A program made the position numbers and the translations under genes. Under the pieces are notes generated by a model. It had not been told where the DNA came from and made no database searches. It saw only the letters and a program-made list of their open reading frames with translations. DNA of 64,000 nucleotides from Rhabdothermincola sediminis (lineage in GTDB: Bacteria > Actinomycetota > Acidimicrobiia > Acidimicrobiales > Acidimicrobilacustridaceae). Each line of letters begins with the position of its first letter. Position 1 is the first letter of the stretch. This document shows positions 34,594 through 42,849 of the stretch, piece by piece. The stretch spans positions 62,001-126,000 of the forward strand of contig NZ_JACFSZ010000009.1 in assembly GCF_014805525.1 (NCBI RefSeq), given 5' to 3'.

Positions 34594-34643
34594 GTTCTGG
34601 CATGTCAAACGCGTGCTGCGGCACGCGTTTGACATGCCAGAAC
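34594..34643. repeat. Perfect 23-bp hairpin, repeat copy 1
   Basis: Positions 34594-34616 and 34621-34643 are perfectly inverse-complementary around a TGCG loop. The arm core is TGTCAAACGCGTGC. Two related, imperfect copies lie at 39064-39113 and 52795-52827, making this a dispersed palindromic repeat. It lies in the 235-bp gap between the phosphodiesterase and the ABC transporter. It lacks a U-tract, but could form a strong RNA hairpin. Confidence 0.8.
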
Positions 34644-34707
34644 TTGCGAGGAGCCGTGTGAGATCCCGGGTGGGGCGAGGACGCGCCAGATCTCAGGGAG
34701 TGAACGC

Positions 34708-35472
34708 GTGACCGCCACCGCCATGCCATCGGGCTCGCCGTCGGCCTCCGCGGCCGCGGCCCGCACCGTCGAGGCCACCAAGATCTACGGAACCGGGGAC
34801 ACCGAGGTGCACGCGCTCGACGGGGTGACCGTCGAGTTCGAAGCCCAGCGCTTCACGGCCATCATGGGGCCCTCGGGGTCCGGCAAGTCGACGCTCATGC
34901 AGTGCGTCGCGGGGCTCGACAACCTCACCTCCGGCCAGGTCTTCATCGGCGACACCGAGCTGGGCGCGCTGAGCGAGCGCCGGCTCACCCGCCTGCGGCG
35001 TGATCACGTCGGCTTCATCTTCCAGGCGTTCAACCTGGTGCCGACCCTGAACGCGATCGAGAACATCACTCTCCCGCTCGACCTGGCGGGGCGGAAGGTC
35101 GACCGTGAGTGGCTCGACTCGGTGATCGACACCGTCGGGCTGCGCGACCGCCTCCGGCACCGGCCGAGCGAGCTGTCGGGGGGCCAGCAGCAGCGGGTGG
35201 CGGTGGCCCGAGCCCTGGTGGGTCGTCCGACGATCATCTTCGGCGACGAACCGACCGGCAACCTCGACAGCAGGGCCGGGGCGGAGATCCTCGGGTTCCT
35301 GCGCCGAGCGGTCGACAGCCTCAGCCAGACCGTGGTGATGGTCACCCATGACCCGGTCGCGGCCAGCCATGCCGATCGGGTCGTGTTCCTCGGTGACGGG
35401 CGGATCGTGGGCGAACTCGCCGATCCCACCCCCGAACGGGTCCTGGACCGTCTGAAGCGGCCGAGCCGCTGA
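34708..35472 (+). CDS. ABC transporter ATP-binding protein (MacB/LolD-like)
   Basis: This is a 254-residue nucleotide-binding protein. The Walker A is GPSGSGKST (near residue 55), the signature [15 protein letters not shown], and the Walker B IIFGDEPTGNLDS; the Asp-Glu-Pro-Thr-Gly-Asn-Leu-Asp form is typical of the MacB/LolD/FtsE export class. GTG at 34708 has AGGGAG about 8 bp upstream. Its partner permease starts 35 bp downstream. Confidence 0.93.
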   Translation: MTATAMPSGSPSASAAAARTVEATKIYGTGDTEVHALDGVTVEFEAQRFTAIMGPSGSGKSTLMQCVAGLDNLTSGQVFIGDTELGALSERRLTRLRRDHVGFIFQAFNLVPTLNAIENITLPLDLAGRKVDREWLDSVIDTVGLRDRLRHRPSELSGGQQQRVAVARALVGRPTIIFGDEPTGNLDSRAGAEILGFLRRAVDSLSQTVVMVTHDPVAASHADRVVFLGDGRIVGELADPTPERVLDRLKRPSR

Positions 35473-35507
35473 CCGGCCGGCCGGACGGAGATCAGGAGCG
35501 ATCCGAC

Positions 35508-38042
35508 ATGCTGAAGGTGACGATCAAGGGCTTGTTCCAGCACAAGATCCGATTCCTCCTCACGACCATCGTGGTGATCCTCGGGGTGTCGTTCGTCGTC
35601 GCGTCGTTCACGCTCACCAGCAGCGTGCGGGCGCAGTTCGACCAGCTCTTCCGGGACATCAACGCGAACATCGATCTCACGGTGCGGGCCCAGGAACGCT
35701 TCGATACCGGCGCATTCGGCTCCCCAGGACCGGTGCCTGCGGACCTGCTCCCTGCGGTGCAGCAGGTGCCCGGGGTTGCCGCGGCCCAGGGATCGGCCGG
35801 CGGCATCCCAGCGGTGGTGATCGACCCGAGGGGCAAAGCCGTCCTTCCGACCGCCGGGCCGCCGCTGGGTGTGAGTTGGCCCACCGAACCACCGCTCTCG
35901 CAGGTCATCCTCACCGGCGGAGCTGCCCCGGCGGCCCGGGACGAGGTGGCGTTCGACGAGCGCCTCTTCGAGGCCTCCGGGTATCAGCTGGGGGACAGGG
36001 TGACGGTGCAGACCCCGAAGGGAAACGGCACCTACCGGCTCGTCGGCACCTTCAAGTTCGGCGAGGCCAATGCGCTCGCCGGCGCCTACCTGGTGGCGTT
36101 CACCCTGCCCGAGGCCCAGTCGGTGTTCAACCTGGAGGGTAAGTACCAGCAGATCGAGGTGCAGCTCGCGCCTGGCGCCGACAGTGCCGACGTGGAGCAG
36201 CGGATCGCGGCGACGCTCCCGCCCGGCTACGAGGTGGTGCGCACCGAACAGGTCGTGGAGGAGAGCCAGGCAGATCTGGGGTCGATCATCGACGTGTTCG
36301 GTTCCGTGCTGCTCGCTTTCGCGTTCATCACCCTCTTCGTCTCCGCGTTCTTGATCTTCAACACGTTCCTCATCGTGGTGGGGCAGCGGATCAGGGAGAT
36401 GGCGCTGCTTCGGGCCGTGGGCGCGAGCAGCACCCAGGTGGCGGGCTCGGTGTTCGGTGAGGCCTTCGTCGTCGGTCTGCTGGCATCGGTGATCGGCGTC
36501 TTCGGCGGACTGGGTCTGGCGGTGGCGCTCAACCTCATCCTGGCCGCGGGTGGGTTCGGTACCGACGAGACCCAGCTGATCGTCTCGCCGAGCACGATCG
36601 TCGCGGCCTTCGCGGTCGGCATCGGCACCACGCTCGTGTCCTCGGTCTTGCCGGCAGTGTGGGCGACGCGCATCCCACCGGTCGCGGCGATGCGCGAAGG
36701 GTTCCGGCTCTCCCTGGGGTCGGTGCGGCTGCTCGGGACCATCGGCGGCATCCTGGTGGCCGCCGGTGCGGCGTCGATCGCGTGGGCGCTGCTCAGCTCA
36801 CCGGACACGCTGCCGCTCTTCGCCGCCCTCGGAGCCGGTGCGCTGGTGGTCTTCATCGGCGTGGCCCTGCTCAGCGCGGCGTTCGCCAGCCCGGTGGCTC
36901 GGGTGCTGGGGCTGCCGTTCCGCCGCCTCTACAAGGTCACCGGCGAGCTGGCCCGCCAGAACGCGGCTCGCGAGCCGAGCCGGACCGCGTTCACGGCCGC
37001 GGCACTCATGATCGGGCTGGCGCTGGTGTCGATGTCGTTCGTGGTGGGCTTCTCGTTGCGGGACTCGTTCGTGTCGTCGCTGCGGGGGAGTGTCAACGCC
37101 GATTGGTACGTGCGGACGGACTCGTTCTTCGGGTTCTCCCCGGAGGTGGCACAGCGGCTGCGCGAGCGACCCGAGCTGACCGCGGTCAGCGCGCTCCAGC
37201 AGGGCCGCATGCAGGTCGGTGACTCGGTGAAGCAGTTCAGCACCATGGACTACTCGGTGCTGCCGGAGCTCATCGATCTCCACGTCGTGGCGGGAGCGAT
37301 CACGGACGACCGGGGTCTGCTCATCAACGCTGATCCCGCTCGTGAGCTCGGCGTGTCGGCAGGTGACGTGCTGACGGTCGTCTTCCAGGAGACCGGTCCC
37401 GTGCAGCTCCCGGTGTTGGCGGTCTACGACGACTCGAGCATCGTCGGCAACTGGATGGTCGACTCGGCCACCTATCGCGACAACTTCACCGACCAGACGG
37501 ATTTCATGGTGATCGCCAAGACCGCATCCGGTGTCAGCGAGGCGGAGGCCCGGGCGGCCATCGAAGCGGCCGTTGCCGACTACCCGCAGCTCAAGGTCGA
37601 GAACAGCGAGCAGTTCATCGGCAGCCAGGAGTCACAGGTGGACCAGCTCCTGGCGGTCATCACGGTGTTCCTGCTGCTGGCCGTGATCATCGCGGTGATC
37701 GGCATCGTCACCACCCTGGCGCTGTCGGTGTTCGAGCGCACCCGGGAGCTGGGCCTGCTGCGGGCGGTCGGCATGCTGCGCCCGCAGATCCGCCGGATGA
37801 TCCGCCTGGAGGCGGTGATCGTGGCCGTGTTCGGGGCGTTGCTGGGCGTGCTGGTGGGGGTGATCTTCGGGGTGGTGCTGGCCGCGGCCATCCCCCAGAA
37901 CATCATCAGCACCATCACCGTGCCCGTCGGCTGGCTGGTGGCGTTCGTGGTGGTGGCGGCGGCGTTCGGGGTGATCGCCGCGCTCTACCCCGCGGCCCGG
38001 GCCGGTCGCCTGAACGTCCTCGAGGCGATCGCCACGGAATAG
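35508..38042 (+). CDS. FtsX-like ABC permease
   Basis: An 844-residue membrane protein with two FtsX/MacB-like halves. An N-terminal helix (FLLTTIVVILGVSFVVASF) and a periplasmic-type domain precede a first three-helix FtsX core around 255-390 (FITLFVSAFLIFNTFLIVVG). A central pair of helices lies around 405-455. A second extracellular domain (about 510-690) and a second FtsX core (VFLLLAVIIAVIGIVTTLAL to the end) follow. It pairs with the upstream ATPase to export lipids, peptides or drugs or to transmit signals. ATG follows AGGAG. Confidence 0.92.
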   Translation: MLKVTIKGLFQHKIRFLLTTIVVILGVSFVVASFTLTSSVRAQFDQLFRDINANIDLTVRAQERFDTGAFGSPGPVPADLLPAVQQVPGVAAAQGSAGGIPAVVIDPRGKAVLPTAGPPLGVSWPTEPPLSQVILTGGAAPAARDEVAFDERLFEASGYQLGDRVTVQTPKGNGTYRLVGTFKFGEANALAGAYLVAFTLPEAQSVFNLEGKYQQIEVQLAPGADSADVEQRIAATLPPGYEVVRTEQVVEESQADLGSIIDVFGSVLLAFAFITLFVSAFLIFNTFLIVVGQRIREMALLRAVGASSTQVAGSVFGEAFVVGLLASVIGVFGGLGLAVALNLILAAGGFGTDETQLIVSPSTIVAAFAVGIGTTLVSSVLPAVWATRIPPVAAMREGFRLSLGSVRLLGTIGGILVAAGAASIAWALLSSPDTLPLFAALGAGALVVFIGVALLSAAFASPVARVLGLPFRRLYKVTGELARQNAAREPSRTAFTAAALMIGLALVSMSFVVGFSLRDSFVSSLRGSVNADWYVRTDSFFGFSPEVAQRLRERPELTAVSALQQGRMQVGDSVKQFSTMDYSVLPELIDLHVVAGAITDDRGLLINADPARELGVSAGDVLTVVFQETGPVQLPVLAVYDDSSIVGNWMVDSATYRDNFTDQTDFMVIAKTASGVSEAEARAAIEAAVADYPQLKVENSEQFIGSQESQVDQLLAVITVFLLLAVIIAVIGIVTTLALSVFERTRELGLLRAVGMLRPQIRRMIRLEAVIVAVFGALLGVLVGVIFGVVLAAAIPQNIISTITVPVGWLVAFVVVAAAFGVIAALYPAARAGRLNVLEAIATE

Positions 38043-38056
38043 CCGGGCAGAGTGAC

Positions 38057-38080
38057 GGCGCCCCGACGCCCCGGGGTGCC
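38057..38080. terminator. GC-rich hairpin between convergent genes
   Basis: GGCGCCCC (38057-38064) pairs with GGGGTGCC (38073-38080), with one G-T wobble, across an 8-bp loop. It lies in the 55-bp gap where the ABC permease and the SDR gene converge, a good place for a bidirectional terminator. No U-tract, as is common in actinobacteria. Confidence 0.5.
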
Positions 38081-38097
38081 GCCGCGCGGAGAGACCC

Positions 38098-39015
38098 TCA
38101 GGAGACCTTGCCTTCCTTGCCCTCGGTGAGGATGGTGAAGATCTTCTTCAGCTCGTCGTTGGGGCCCTCGGGGATGATGTAGCCCTCGGTGTCGCGGATC
38201 TCGTCCCAGTGGTCGCGAACATCCTCGACGGTGAGGTCCTTCTTGAAGTAGCCGGGGGTGAGCCCGATGAAGAACCGGGCCACGAGCCCCCCGGCGACCG
38301 AGTACACCTCGCCCGACACGTCGCATGCCTCGGAGGCCAGCCAGCACACCACCGGGGTGACCGTCGCGGGGTCGAGCATGTCGCCCACAGGGCCGAGCAG
38401 CTCTTCGGTCATGCGGGTCTTGGCCACCGGCGCGATGGCGTTGGCCTTGATGTTGTACTTGCGTCCTTCGTTGGCCAGCACCCGGGTGAACCCGACCAGC
38501 CCCATCTTCGCCGCGCCGTAGTTGGACTGCCCGAAGTTGCCGAGCAGGCCGGAGTTCGAGGACGTGTTGACCACCCGGCCGTAGCCCTTCTCGCGCATGA
38601 CGACCCACGCGGGCTGGGTGACGTAGAAGGCGCCGAGGAGGTGGACCTGGATCACCGGCTCGAGCAGATCGGGGGTCATGTTGTGAAAGGTCTTGTCCCG
38701 CAGGATGCCGGCGTTGTTGATGACGATGTCGACGGTGCCGAACGCGTCGAGCGCAGCCTGCACGATGGCCTTGCCCCCTTCGGGGGTACCGACGCTGTCG
38801 TGGTTGGCGACGGCCTCGCCACCGAGGTCGTTGATCTCCGCCGCCACCTTCTCCGCTGGGCTGGCGTCGCCGCCCTCGCCGGAGACGGAGCCGCCGAGGT
38901 CGTTGACCACCACCCGGGCGCCCCGGCGCGCCAGCTCCAGCGCGTGCTCCCGGCCGAGACCACCCCCCGCCCCGGTGACGATCGCGACCTTGCCGTCGTA
39001 GCCGATGTCTGCCAT
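38098..39015 (-). CDS. SDR family oxidoreductase (MFE-2/FabG-like)
   Basis: A 305-residue short-chain dehydrogenase related to the dehydrogenase part of peroxisomal multifunctional enzyme 2. Motifs are AIVTGAGGGLGREHALELAR (residues 11-30), VVVNDLGGS, INNAGILRDKTFHNM, and the catalytic SSNSGLLGNFGQSNYGAAKMG. It is likely a 3-hydroxyacyl-CoA or steroid dehydrogenase. The C-terminal 45 residues are a charged extension. An ATG four codons upstream (39027) is an alternative start; a GGGAGG lies just before it. Confidence 0.88.
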   Translation of the reverse strand: MADIGYDGKVAIVTGAGGGLGREHALELARRGARVVVNDLGGSVSGEGGDASPAEKVAAEINDLGGEAVANHDSVGTPEGGKAIVQAALDAFGTVDIVINNAGILRDKTFHNMTPDLLEPVIQVHLLGAFYVTQPAWVVMREKGYGRVVNTSSNSGLLGNFGQSNYGAAKMGLVGFTRVLANEGRKYNIKANAIAPVAKTRMTEELLGPVGDMLDPATVTPVVCWLASEACDVSGEVYSVAGGLVARFFIGLTPGYFKKDLTVEDVRDHWDEIRDTEGYIIPEGPNDELKKIFTILTEGKEGKVS

Positions 39016-39063
39016 GGCTTCGTCCATCCTCCCTGTGTGGTCCGTGGCAGCCTGCCCCTCTCC

Positions 39064-39113
39064 GTTCCGGCAGGTCAAACGCGTGCTGGGGCACGCGTTC
39101 GACAGGCCGGTTG
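39064..39113. repeat. Imperfect hairpin, repeat copy 2
   Basis: Left arm 39064-39086 and right arm 39091-39113 flank a TGGG loop. The innermost arm AACGCGTGC/GCACGCGTT is perfect and the outer arms carry four mismatches. It shares GTCAAACGCGTGC with copy 1 and the CAGGCCGGTTG right flank with copy 3. It sits upstream of the SDR gene and 27 bp before an IS end remnant. Confidence 0.75.
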
Positions 39114-39139
39114 GCTCAGGTGGGTGGCCCGCTTGTGGT

Positions 39140-39209
39140 GGGTCTGCCGCAAGTTCGGTTGACGGTGGTTGTGTGTGATCACGTTCCGTTGGCGTCCTGA
39201 TCGGGGTCG
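39140..39209 (+). mobile_element. IS3-family end remnant (about 70 bp)
   Basis: This 70-bp stretch starts GGGTCTGCCGC and differs from the left end of the IS at 51709 at only six or seven positions. It includes the last codons of the transposase on the minus strand (reading PDQDANGT and a stop). Homology stops near 39209; the rest of the element is missing, so it is a deletion remnant or a recombination scar. Confidence 0.75.
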
Positions 39210-39504
39210 CACGGTGATCATCGCTCGGCTTCGGCTTGCGGCAGCACGGGAGCGAGCGTATTGGCCGCTCTCGGCCTGGGCTGCGGTGTTCAGGCCGAGC
39301 GAGACTCGCGGTCGGTGTGGAGGTGGTCAGGCGTGCGGCAGGCGGCACGGGGACTCCCAGGCGATCGGGCCGCACGCTCTTGGCCGCGGCTGTGACCGCG
39401 AGAGGGAGAGAGAAGCCGGGAACGCCCGGGAAGCGCAGTGACCACAAATGTCCTGGTCATACCCTAGTTTCACCCCGTTCCCGCAGGTCAGAGCACTGGT
39501 GACG
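39210..39504. other. Gene-free stretch
   Basis: About 295 bp between the IS remnant and the tRNA fragment. Open frames are present on both strands but are Arg/Gly-rich without start signals or family character. I see no promoter, repeat or RNA structure that I can support. Confidence 0.4.
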
Positions 39505-39553
39505 TGGGATTCACACGGCAGAGGCCACTGGTTCGAGTCCAGTATCGCCCACC
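39505..39553 (+). pseudogene. 3' fragment of a tRNA-Val(CAC)-like gene
   Basis: It contains an anticodon loop TTCACAC (39510-39516; CAC at 39512-39514) followed by stem GGCAG, a perfect T arm (ACTGG, TTCGAGT, CCAGT at 39527-39543), acceptor strand ATCGCCC (39544-39550) and discriminator A, then CCC. The matching 5' half is absent: there is no GGGCGAT acceptor strand or CTGCC anticodon stem upstream. Such 3' ends are typical attachment-site scars of integrated islands. Confidence 0.65.
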
Positions 39554-39591
39554 CGCAGCCACGGGACGTCCCTGGGGCTACCCTCGAGGAC

Positions 39592-39948
39592 ATGGGAGGG
39601 ACGCGGCAGGTCGATGGCCCCGGACGGGACGGCTGCTGTGCCGCCCCCGACCTGAGCGGACCGCCTGCCGAACCCGCCGAGCTCGACGACGAGCAACTGG
39701 CGGGCATGGCCAAGGCGCTCGGCCACCCGCTCCGGGTCCGGATCCTGAGGCTGCTCGTGGAACGCAGGGCCTGTGTCACCGGGGACCTCGTCGCCGAGCT
39801 GCCGGTCGCGCAGTCCACCGTGTCCGAGCACCTACGGATCCTGCGTGAAGCCGGCCTCGTCCAAGGCGAGATCGAGGGGCCCCGGACCGCCTACTGCGTC
39901 AGCCCCGCCGGTCTCGCGGCCTTCAAGCACGCTGTCGCCGGGCTGTGA
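39592..39948 (+). CDS. arsR: ArsR/SmtB family arsenic-type repressor
   Basis: A 118-residue winged-helix repressor. The HTH region is AKALGHPLRVRILRLL (residues 39-54) and AELPVAQSTVSEHLRILREAG (near 67-87). Cysteines lie in the N-terminal DGCCAAP, in RRACVTGDL at the second helix region, and near YCVSP, so As(III) or Sb(III) sensing by a non-classical Cys set is plausible. ATG at 39592 follows GAGGA. It leads the arsD-arsA operon, separated by a palindromic operator. Confidence 0.88.
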   Translation: MGGTRQVDGPGRDGCCAAPDLSGPPAEPAELDDEQLAGMAKALGHPLRVRILRLLVERRACVTGDLVAELPVAQSTVSEHLRILREAGLVQGEIEGPRTAYCVSPAGLAAFKHAVAGL

Positions 39949-39993
39949 CGATCATCATCCGGAATGGGTTGCAGCGAGCTCACGCCACAGCTA

Positions 39994-40026
39994 GTGTTAT
40001 CGGCAATCGACGATTGACGATAACAC
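39994..40026. promoter_or_regulatory. 33-bp palindromic ArsR operator
   Basis: GTGTTATCG (39994-40002) and CGATAACAC (40018-40026) are perfect inverted 9-mers. CAATCG and CGATTG (40004-40009, 40011-40016) form a second nested pair around a central A. The site overlaps the arsR-arsD gap, about 15 bp before the arsD start, where repressor binding would block transcription of arsD-arsA. Confidence 0.7.
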
Positions 40027-40041
40027 GATGGAGGTCTGGCG

Positions 40042-40803
40042 ATGACGGTCATCGAGGTCTTCGACCCAGCGATGTGTTGCTCGACCGGCGTGTGCGGTCC
40101 CAGCCCCGACCCGGTGCTGGCGACCTTCACCGCCGACCTGGACTGGCTGGCCGCCCGGGGTGTGGAGGTTCGCCGGTTCAACCTCTCCCAGGAGCCGGGT
40201 GCGTTCGTGCAGCGACCGGCGGTCCAGCACCTGCTGACCCGCGACGGTGAGCAGGCCCTTCCCATCGTGGTCCTCGACGGGGAGGTGCGCTCGAGTGGTC
40301 GGTACCCGTCCCGCGGTGAGTTGGCCGGCTGGGCGGGCGTCGAGGCCGTGGAGGCGGTCGGTGTGTGGAGCGACGCCGTCGCCGAACTGGTCGCCGTCGG
40401 TGCCGCTGTCGGCGCGAACTGCGAGCCATGCTTCAAGTACCACTACGACAAGGCCCGCAAGTTCGGCGTGACCAACGAGGAGCTGGTCGCAGCGGTGCGC
40501 ACGGCCCAGGCGGTGAAGGACACTCCTGCCCGGGCGATGCTGTCGTTGGCCGCCAGGCTGCTGCGGGTGGACGCCGCCGCCTTCGGCTCCCCGCTGGCTC
40601 CCGCCTCGGCGCCAGCCGACGAGCCCACCACGGAGACGCCCGACAACGGCGGGAGCTGCTGTGGGTCCGACGAGCCCGTGGCGATCGGTGCCACCCCTGG
40701 GACCGGCTCCGCCGGTGCGTCGGTCACCGTCCCGCCGGCAGGCGACGATGGTCCCGGCATCCCGGCGTCGGGTGAGCCGACGGGCTCGGGTTGCTGTGGC
40801 TGA
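40042..40803 (+). CDS. arsD: ArsD-AhpD fusion arsenic metallochaperone
   Basis: A 253-residue protein. Residues 1-110 are an ArsD domain with Cys12, Cys13 and Cys18 at the same positions as classical ArsD. Residues 112-180 are a carboxymuconolactone-decarboxylase/AhpD-like domain with the redox motif C127-x2-C130-x3-H134. A Pro/Gly-rich tail follows with two vicinal Cys pairs (206/207 and 251/252), as at the end of classical ArsD (about 120 aa). ArsD hands As(III) to ArsA. The arsA start overlaps or abuts its stop. Confidence 0.85.
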   Translation: MTVIEVFDPAMCCSTGVCGPSPDPVLATFTADLDWLAARGVEVRRFNLSQEPGAFVQRPAVQHLLTRDGEQALPIVVLDGEVRSSGRYPSRGELAGWAGVEAVEAVGVWSDAVAELVAVGAAVGANCEPCFKYHYDKARKFGVTNEELVAAVRTAQAVKDTPARAMLSLAARLLRVDAAAFGSPLAPASAPADEPTTETPDNGGSCCGSDEPVAIGATPGTGSAGASVTVPPAGDDGPGIPASGEPTGSGCCG

Positions 40804-40810
40804 GCGGACC

Positions 40811-42592
40811 ATGAACCTCGACTCGCTCATTGGCGCCGCCGGTCGCTACGTGTTCTTCACCGGCAAGGGTGGCGTGGGCAAGACCTCCGTCTCCTCGGCG
40901 CTCGCCCTCGCCCTCGCCGACCGCGGCGCCCGGGTGCTGCTCGTGAGCACGGACCCCGCCTCCAACCTCGACGAGGTCCTCGCCACCCCATTGGGGTCCG
41001 GGCCCCGCCCGGTGAACGGGGTCGACCGGCTCTGGGCGATGAACGTCGATCCCGAGGCTGCCGCGGCCGCCTACCGGGAGCGGGTCGTCGGCCCCTACCG
41101 GGACCTGCTCCCGGCATCTGCCGTGGCGTCGATCGAAGAGCAGCTCTCCGGCGCGTGCACCGTCGAGATAGCGGCGTTCGACGAGTTCACCGCCCTGCTC
41201 ACCGACGATGAGCTGACCGCCGGTTTCGACCACGTCGTGTTCGACACCGCCCCGACCGGCCACACCCTGCGCCTGTTGGCACTGCCTGCGGCCTGGACGG
41301 CCTTCATCGACGAGAACACCCTCGGCACCTCCTGCATCGGACCCCTGTCGGGGCTGTCGCAGCAGCAGGAGCGCTACGCCCGTGCGGTGGACACGTTGGC
41401 CGACGCGGCGACCACCACGCTCGTGCTGGTCGCTCGTCCCGACCGGATCTCGCTCGGCGAAGCGGCACGTGCCGCCCGCGAGCTGGCGGAACTGGGGATC
41501 GCCGACCAGCACCTCGTCGTCAACGGGGTGTTCGTCGCCGGTGACCCGGCCGACCCCGTGGCCGCCGGGCTCGAGCGAAGGGGCCGGGAGGCGCTCGAAG
41601 CGCTCCCGTCCGAGCTGCGGCCACTCCCCAGGCACGAGGTGCCACTCGTCGGGTGGAATCCCGTGGGAACCGCCGGGCTGCGTGCCCTCGTCGGCGGTGC
41701 CGCCCCCGTCGAGGTGGAGCCGGCCCCTGCCGTCACGGACCTCCGGCTGGTCGGGCTGGCCGACCTGGTGGCCGATCTCGACGCCGCCGGCCACGGCCTG
41801 GTGATGACCATGGGCAAAGGTGGGGTGGGCAAGACCACCTTGGCGGCGGCCATCGCCGTCGAGCTGGCCCGCCGTGGGCACCGGGTGGAGTTGTCCACGA
41901 CCGATCCGGCCGCCCACCTCGACGCCACCGTCGGCTCGCACGCCGGGGTCGGTGACCTCGTGGTCCATCGCATCGATCCGGAGGTGGAGACCGAGGCCTA
42001 CACGGCGGAGGTCCTGGCCACGACGGGCGCCGGCCTCGACGACCGGGCACGGGCGGTGCTCGAGGAGGATCTCCGCTCCCCGTGCACCGCCGAGATCGCG
42101 GTCTTTCGTGCCTTCGCCCGCACGGTCGGGTCGGCGACCGACCGCTTCGTGGTGCTCGACACCGCCCCGACGGGCCACACCATGCTGCTGCTCGACGCCG
42201 CGCGTGCCTACCACCGGGAGCTGGGTCGCCAGAGCGGTGCCGTGCCCTCGGAGGTGTCGGCACTGCTCGACCGGTTGCGGGACCCGACCTTCACCCACCT
42301 CTTCGTCGTCACGCTCCCCGAGCCCACCCCCGTGCACGAGGCCGCCGACCTCCAGCAGGACCTGCGTCGGGCCGGCATCGAACCGGAGGCCTGGATCGTG
42401 AACCGGAGCCTCACGGTGGCGGGTTCGACCGATCCGGTCCTGGTGCGACGGGCACGCGACGAGCGACGCTGGATCGCGGAGGTGCACGACACGCTCGCCC
42501 GGCGGGTCGCCGTCGTGCCGTGGGCGGCCGAGCCACCGGTCGGTCCGGAGGAGTTGGGGCGGCTGTTCGGGGCGGTGCACGCCGGTCGGTGA
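40811..42592 (+). CDS. arsA: Arsenical pump-driving ATPase ArsA
   Basis: A 594-residue pseudo-duplicated ATPase. Both halves have deviant Walker A loops (TGKGGVGKTS at residues 17-26 and MGKGGVGKTTL near 336) and DTAPTGHT switch II motifs. Metalloid-site cysteines fall at 116 (SGACTVEIAAFDEF), 175 (GTSCIGPL) and 425 (LRSPCTAEIAVF), matching the three As(III) ligands of classical ArsA. It normally energises an ArsB or similar As(III) pump, but no pump gene is in this window. GTG at 40796 is an alternative start. Confidence 0.93.
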   Translation: MNLDSLIGAAGRYVFFTGKGGVGKTSVSSALALALADRGARVLLVSTDPASNLDEVLATPLGSGPRPVNGVDRLWAMNVDPEAAAAAYRERVVGPYRDLLPASAVASIEEQLSGACTVEIAAFDEFTALLTDDELTAGFDHVVFDTAPTGHTLRLLALPAAWTAFIDENTLGTSCIGPLSGLSQQQERYARAVDTLADAATTTLVLVARPDRISLGEAARAARELAELGIADQHLVVNGVFVAGDPADPVAAGLERRGREALEALPSELRPLPRHEVPLVGWNPVGTAGLRALVGGAAPVEVEPAPAVTDLRLVGLADLVADLDAAGHGLVMTMGKGGVGKTTLAAAIAVELARRGHRVELSTTDPAAHLDATVGSHAGVGDLVVHRIDPEVETEAYTAEVLATTGAGLDDRARAVLEEDLRSPCTAEIAVFRAFARTVGSATDRFVVLDTAPTGHTMLLLDAARAYHRELGRQSGAVPSEVSALLDRLRDPTFTHLFVVTLPEPTPVHEAADLQQDLRRAGIEPEAWIVNRSLTVAGSTDPVLVRRARDERRWIAEVHDTLARRVAVVPWAAEPPVGPEELGRLFGAVHAGR

Positions 42593-42781
42593 GCGGCCGT
42601 CGTCGGTGTGCCACCGTCGAATGAACCGGATCCGGCGCCGAACCTCGCCCCGCCGATGCCCCCGTGTAGTCGGCCGGGTGTGCCGTCGGTCCGGTCGGCC
42701 GGTGGGCCTCGGTTCGGCTCGACCCGCCCCATCGGGTGCAGGTCGAGCCTTGCGGTGCCGGCGATACTGGCATCTGTGTCC

Positions 42782-42796
42782 ATCGACTAGGTCGAT
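42782..42796. promoter_or_regulatory. Short palindrome upstream of the redox operon
   Basis: ATCGAC and GTCGAT flank TAG in the 257-bp gap between arsA and the Fe-S subunit gene. Position about 55-70 bp before the next start suggests a regulatory site, but the sequence differs from the arsR operator. Nothing else is evident in the gap. Confidence 0.35.
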
Positions 42797-42849
42797 AGGG
42801 GACCTTCGGCCCTCCGGGTCGCTCCGCGCTCGGTGGGACACTCCGTTTC

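Noticed and set aside
34594-34643. Hairpin copy 1 considered as an intrinsic terminator only
   Set aside because: It lacks a U-tract and recurs with sequence conservation at two other places, one in front of a gene, so a repeat element explains it better.
39327-39818. A minus-strand ORF over the tRNA fragment containing DSNQW
   Set aside because: This is the well-known artefactual translation of tRNA 3' ends (DSNQ-type peptides); no support for a protein.
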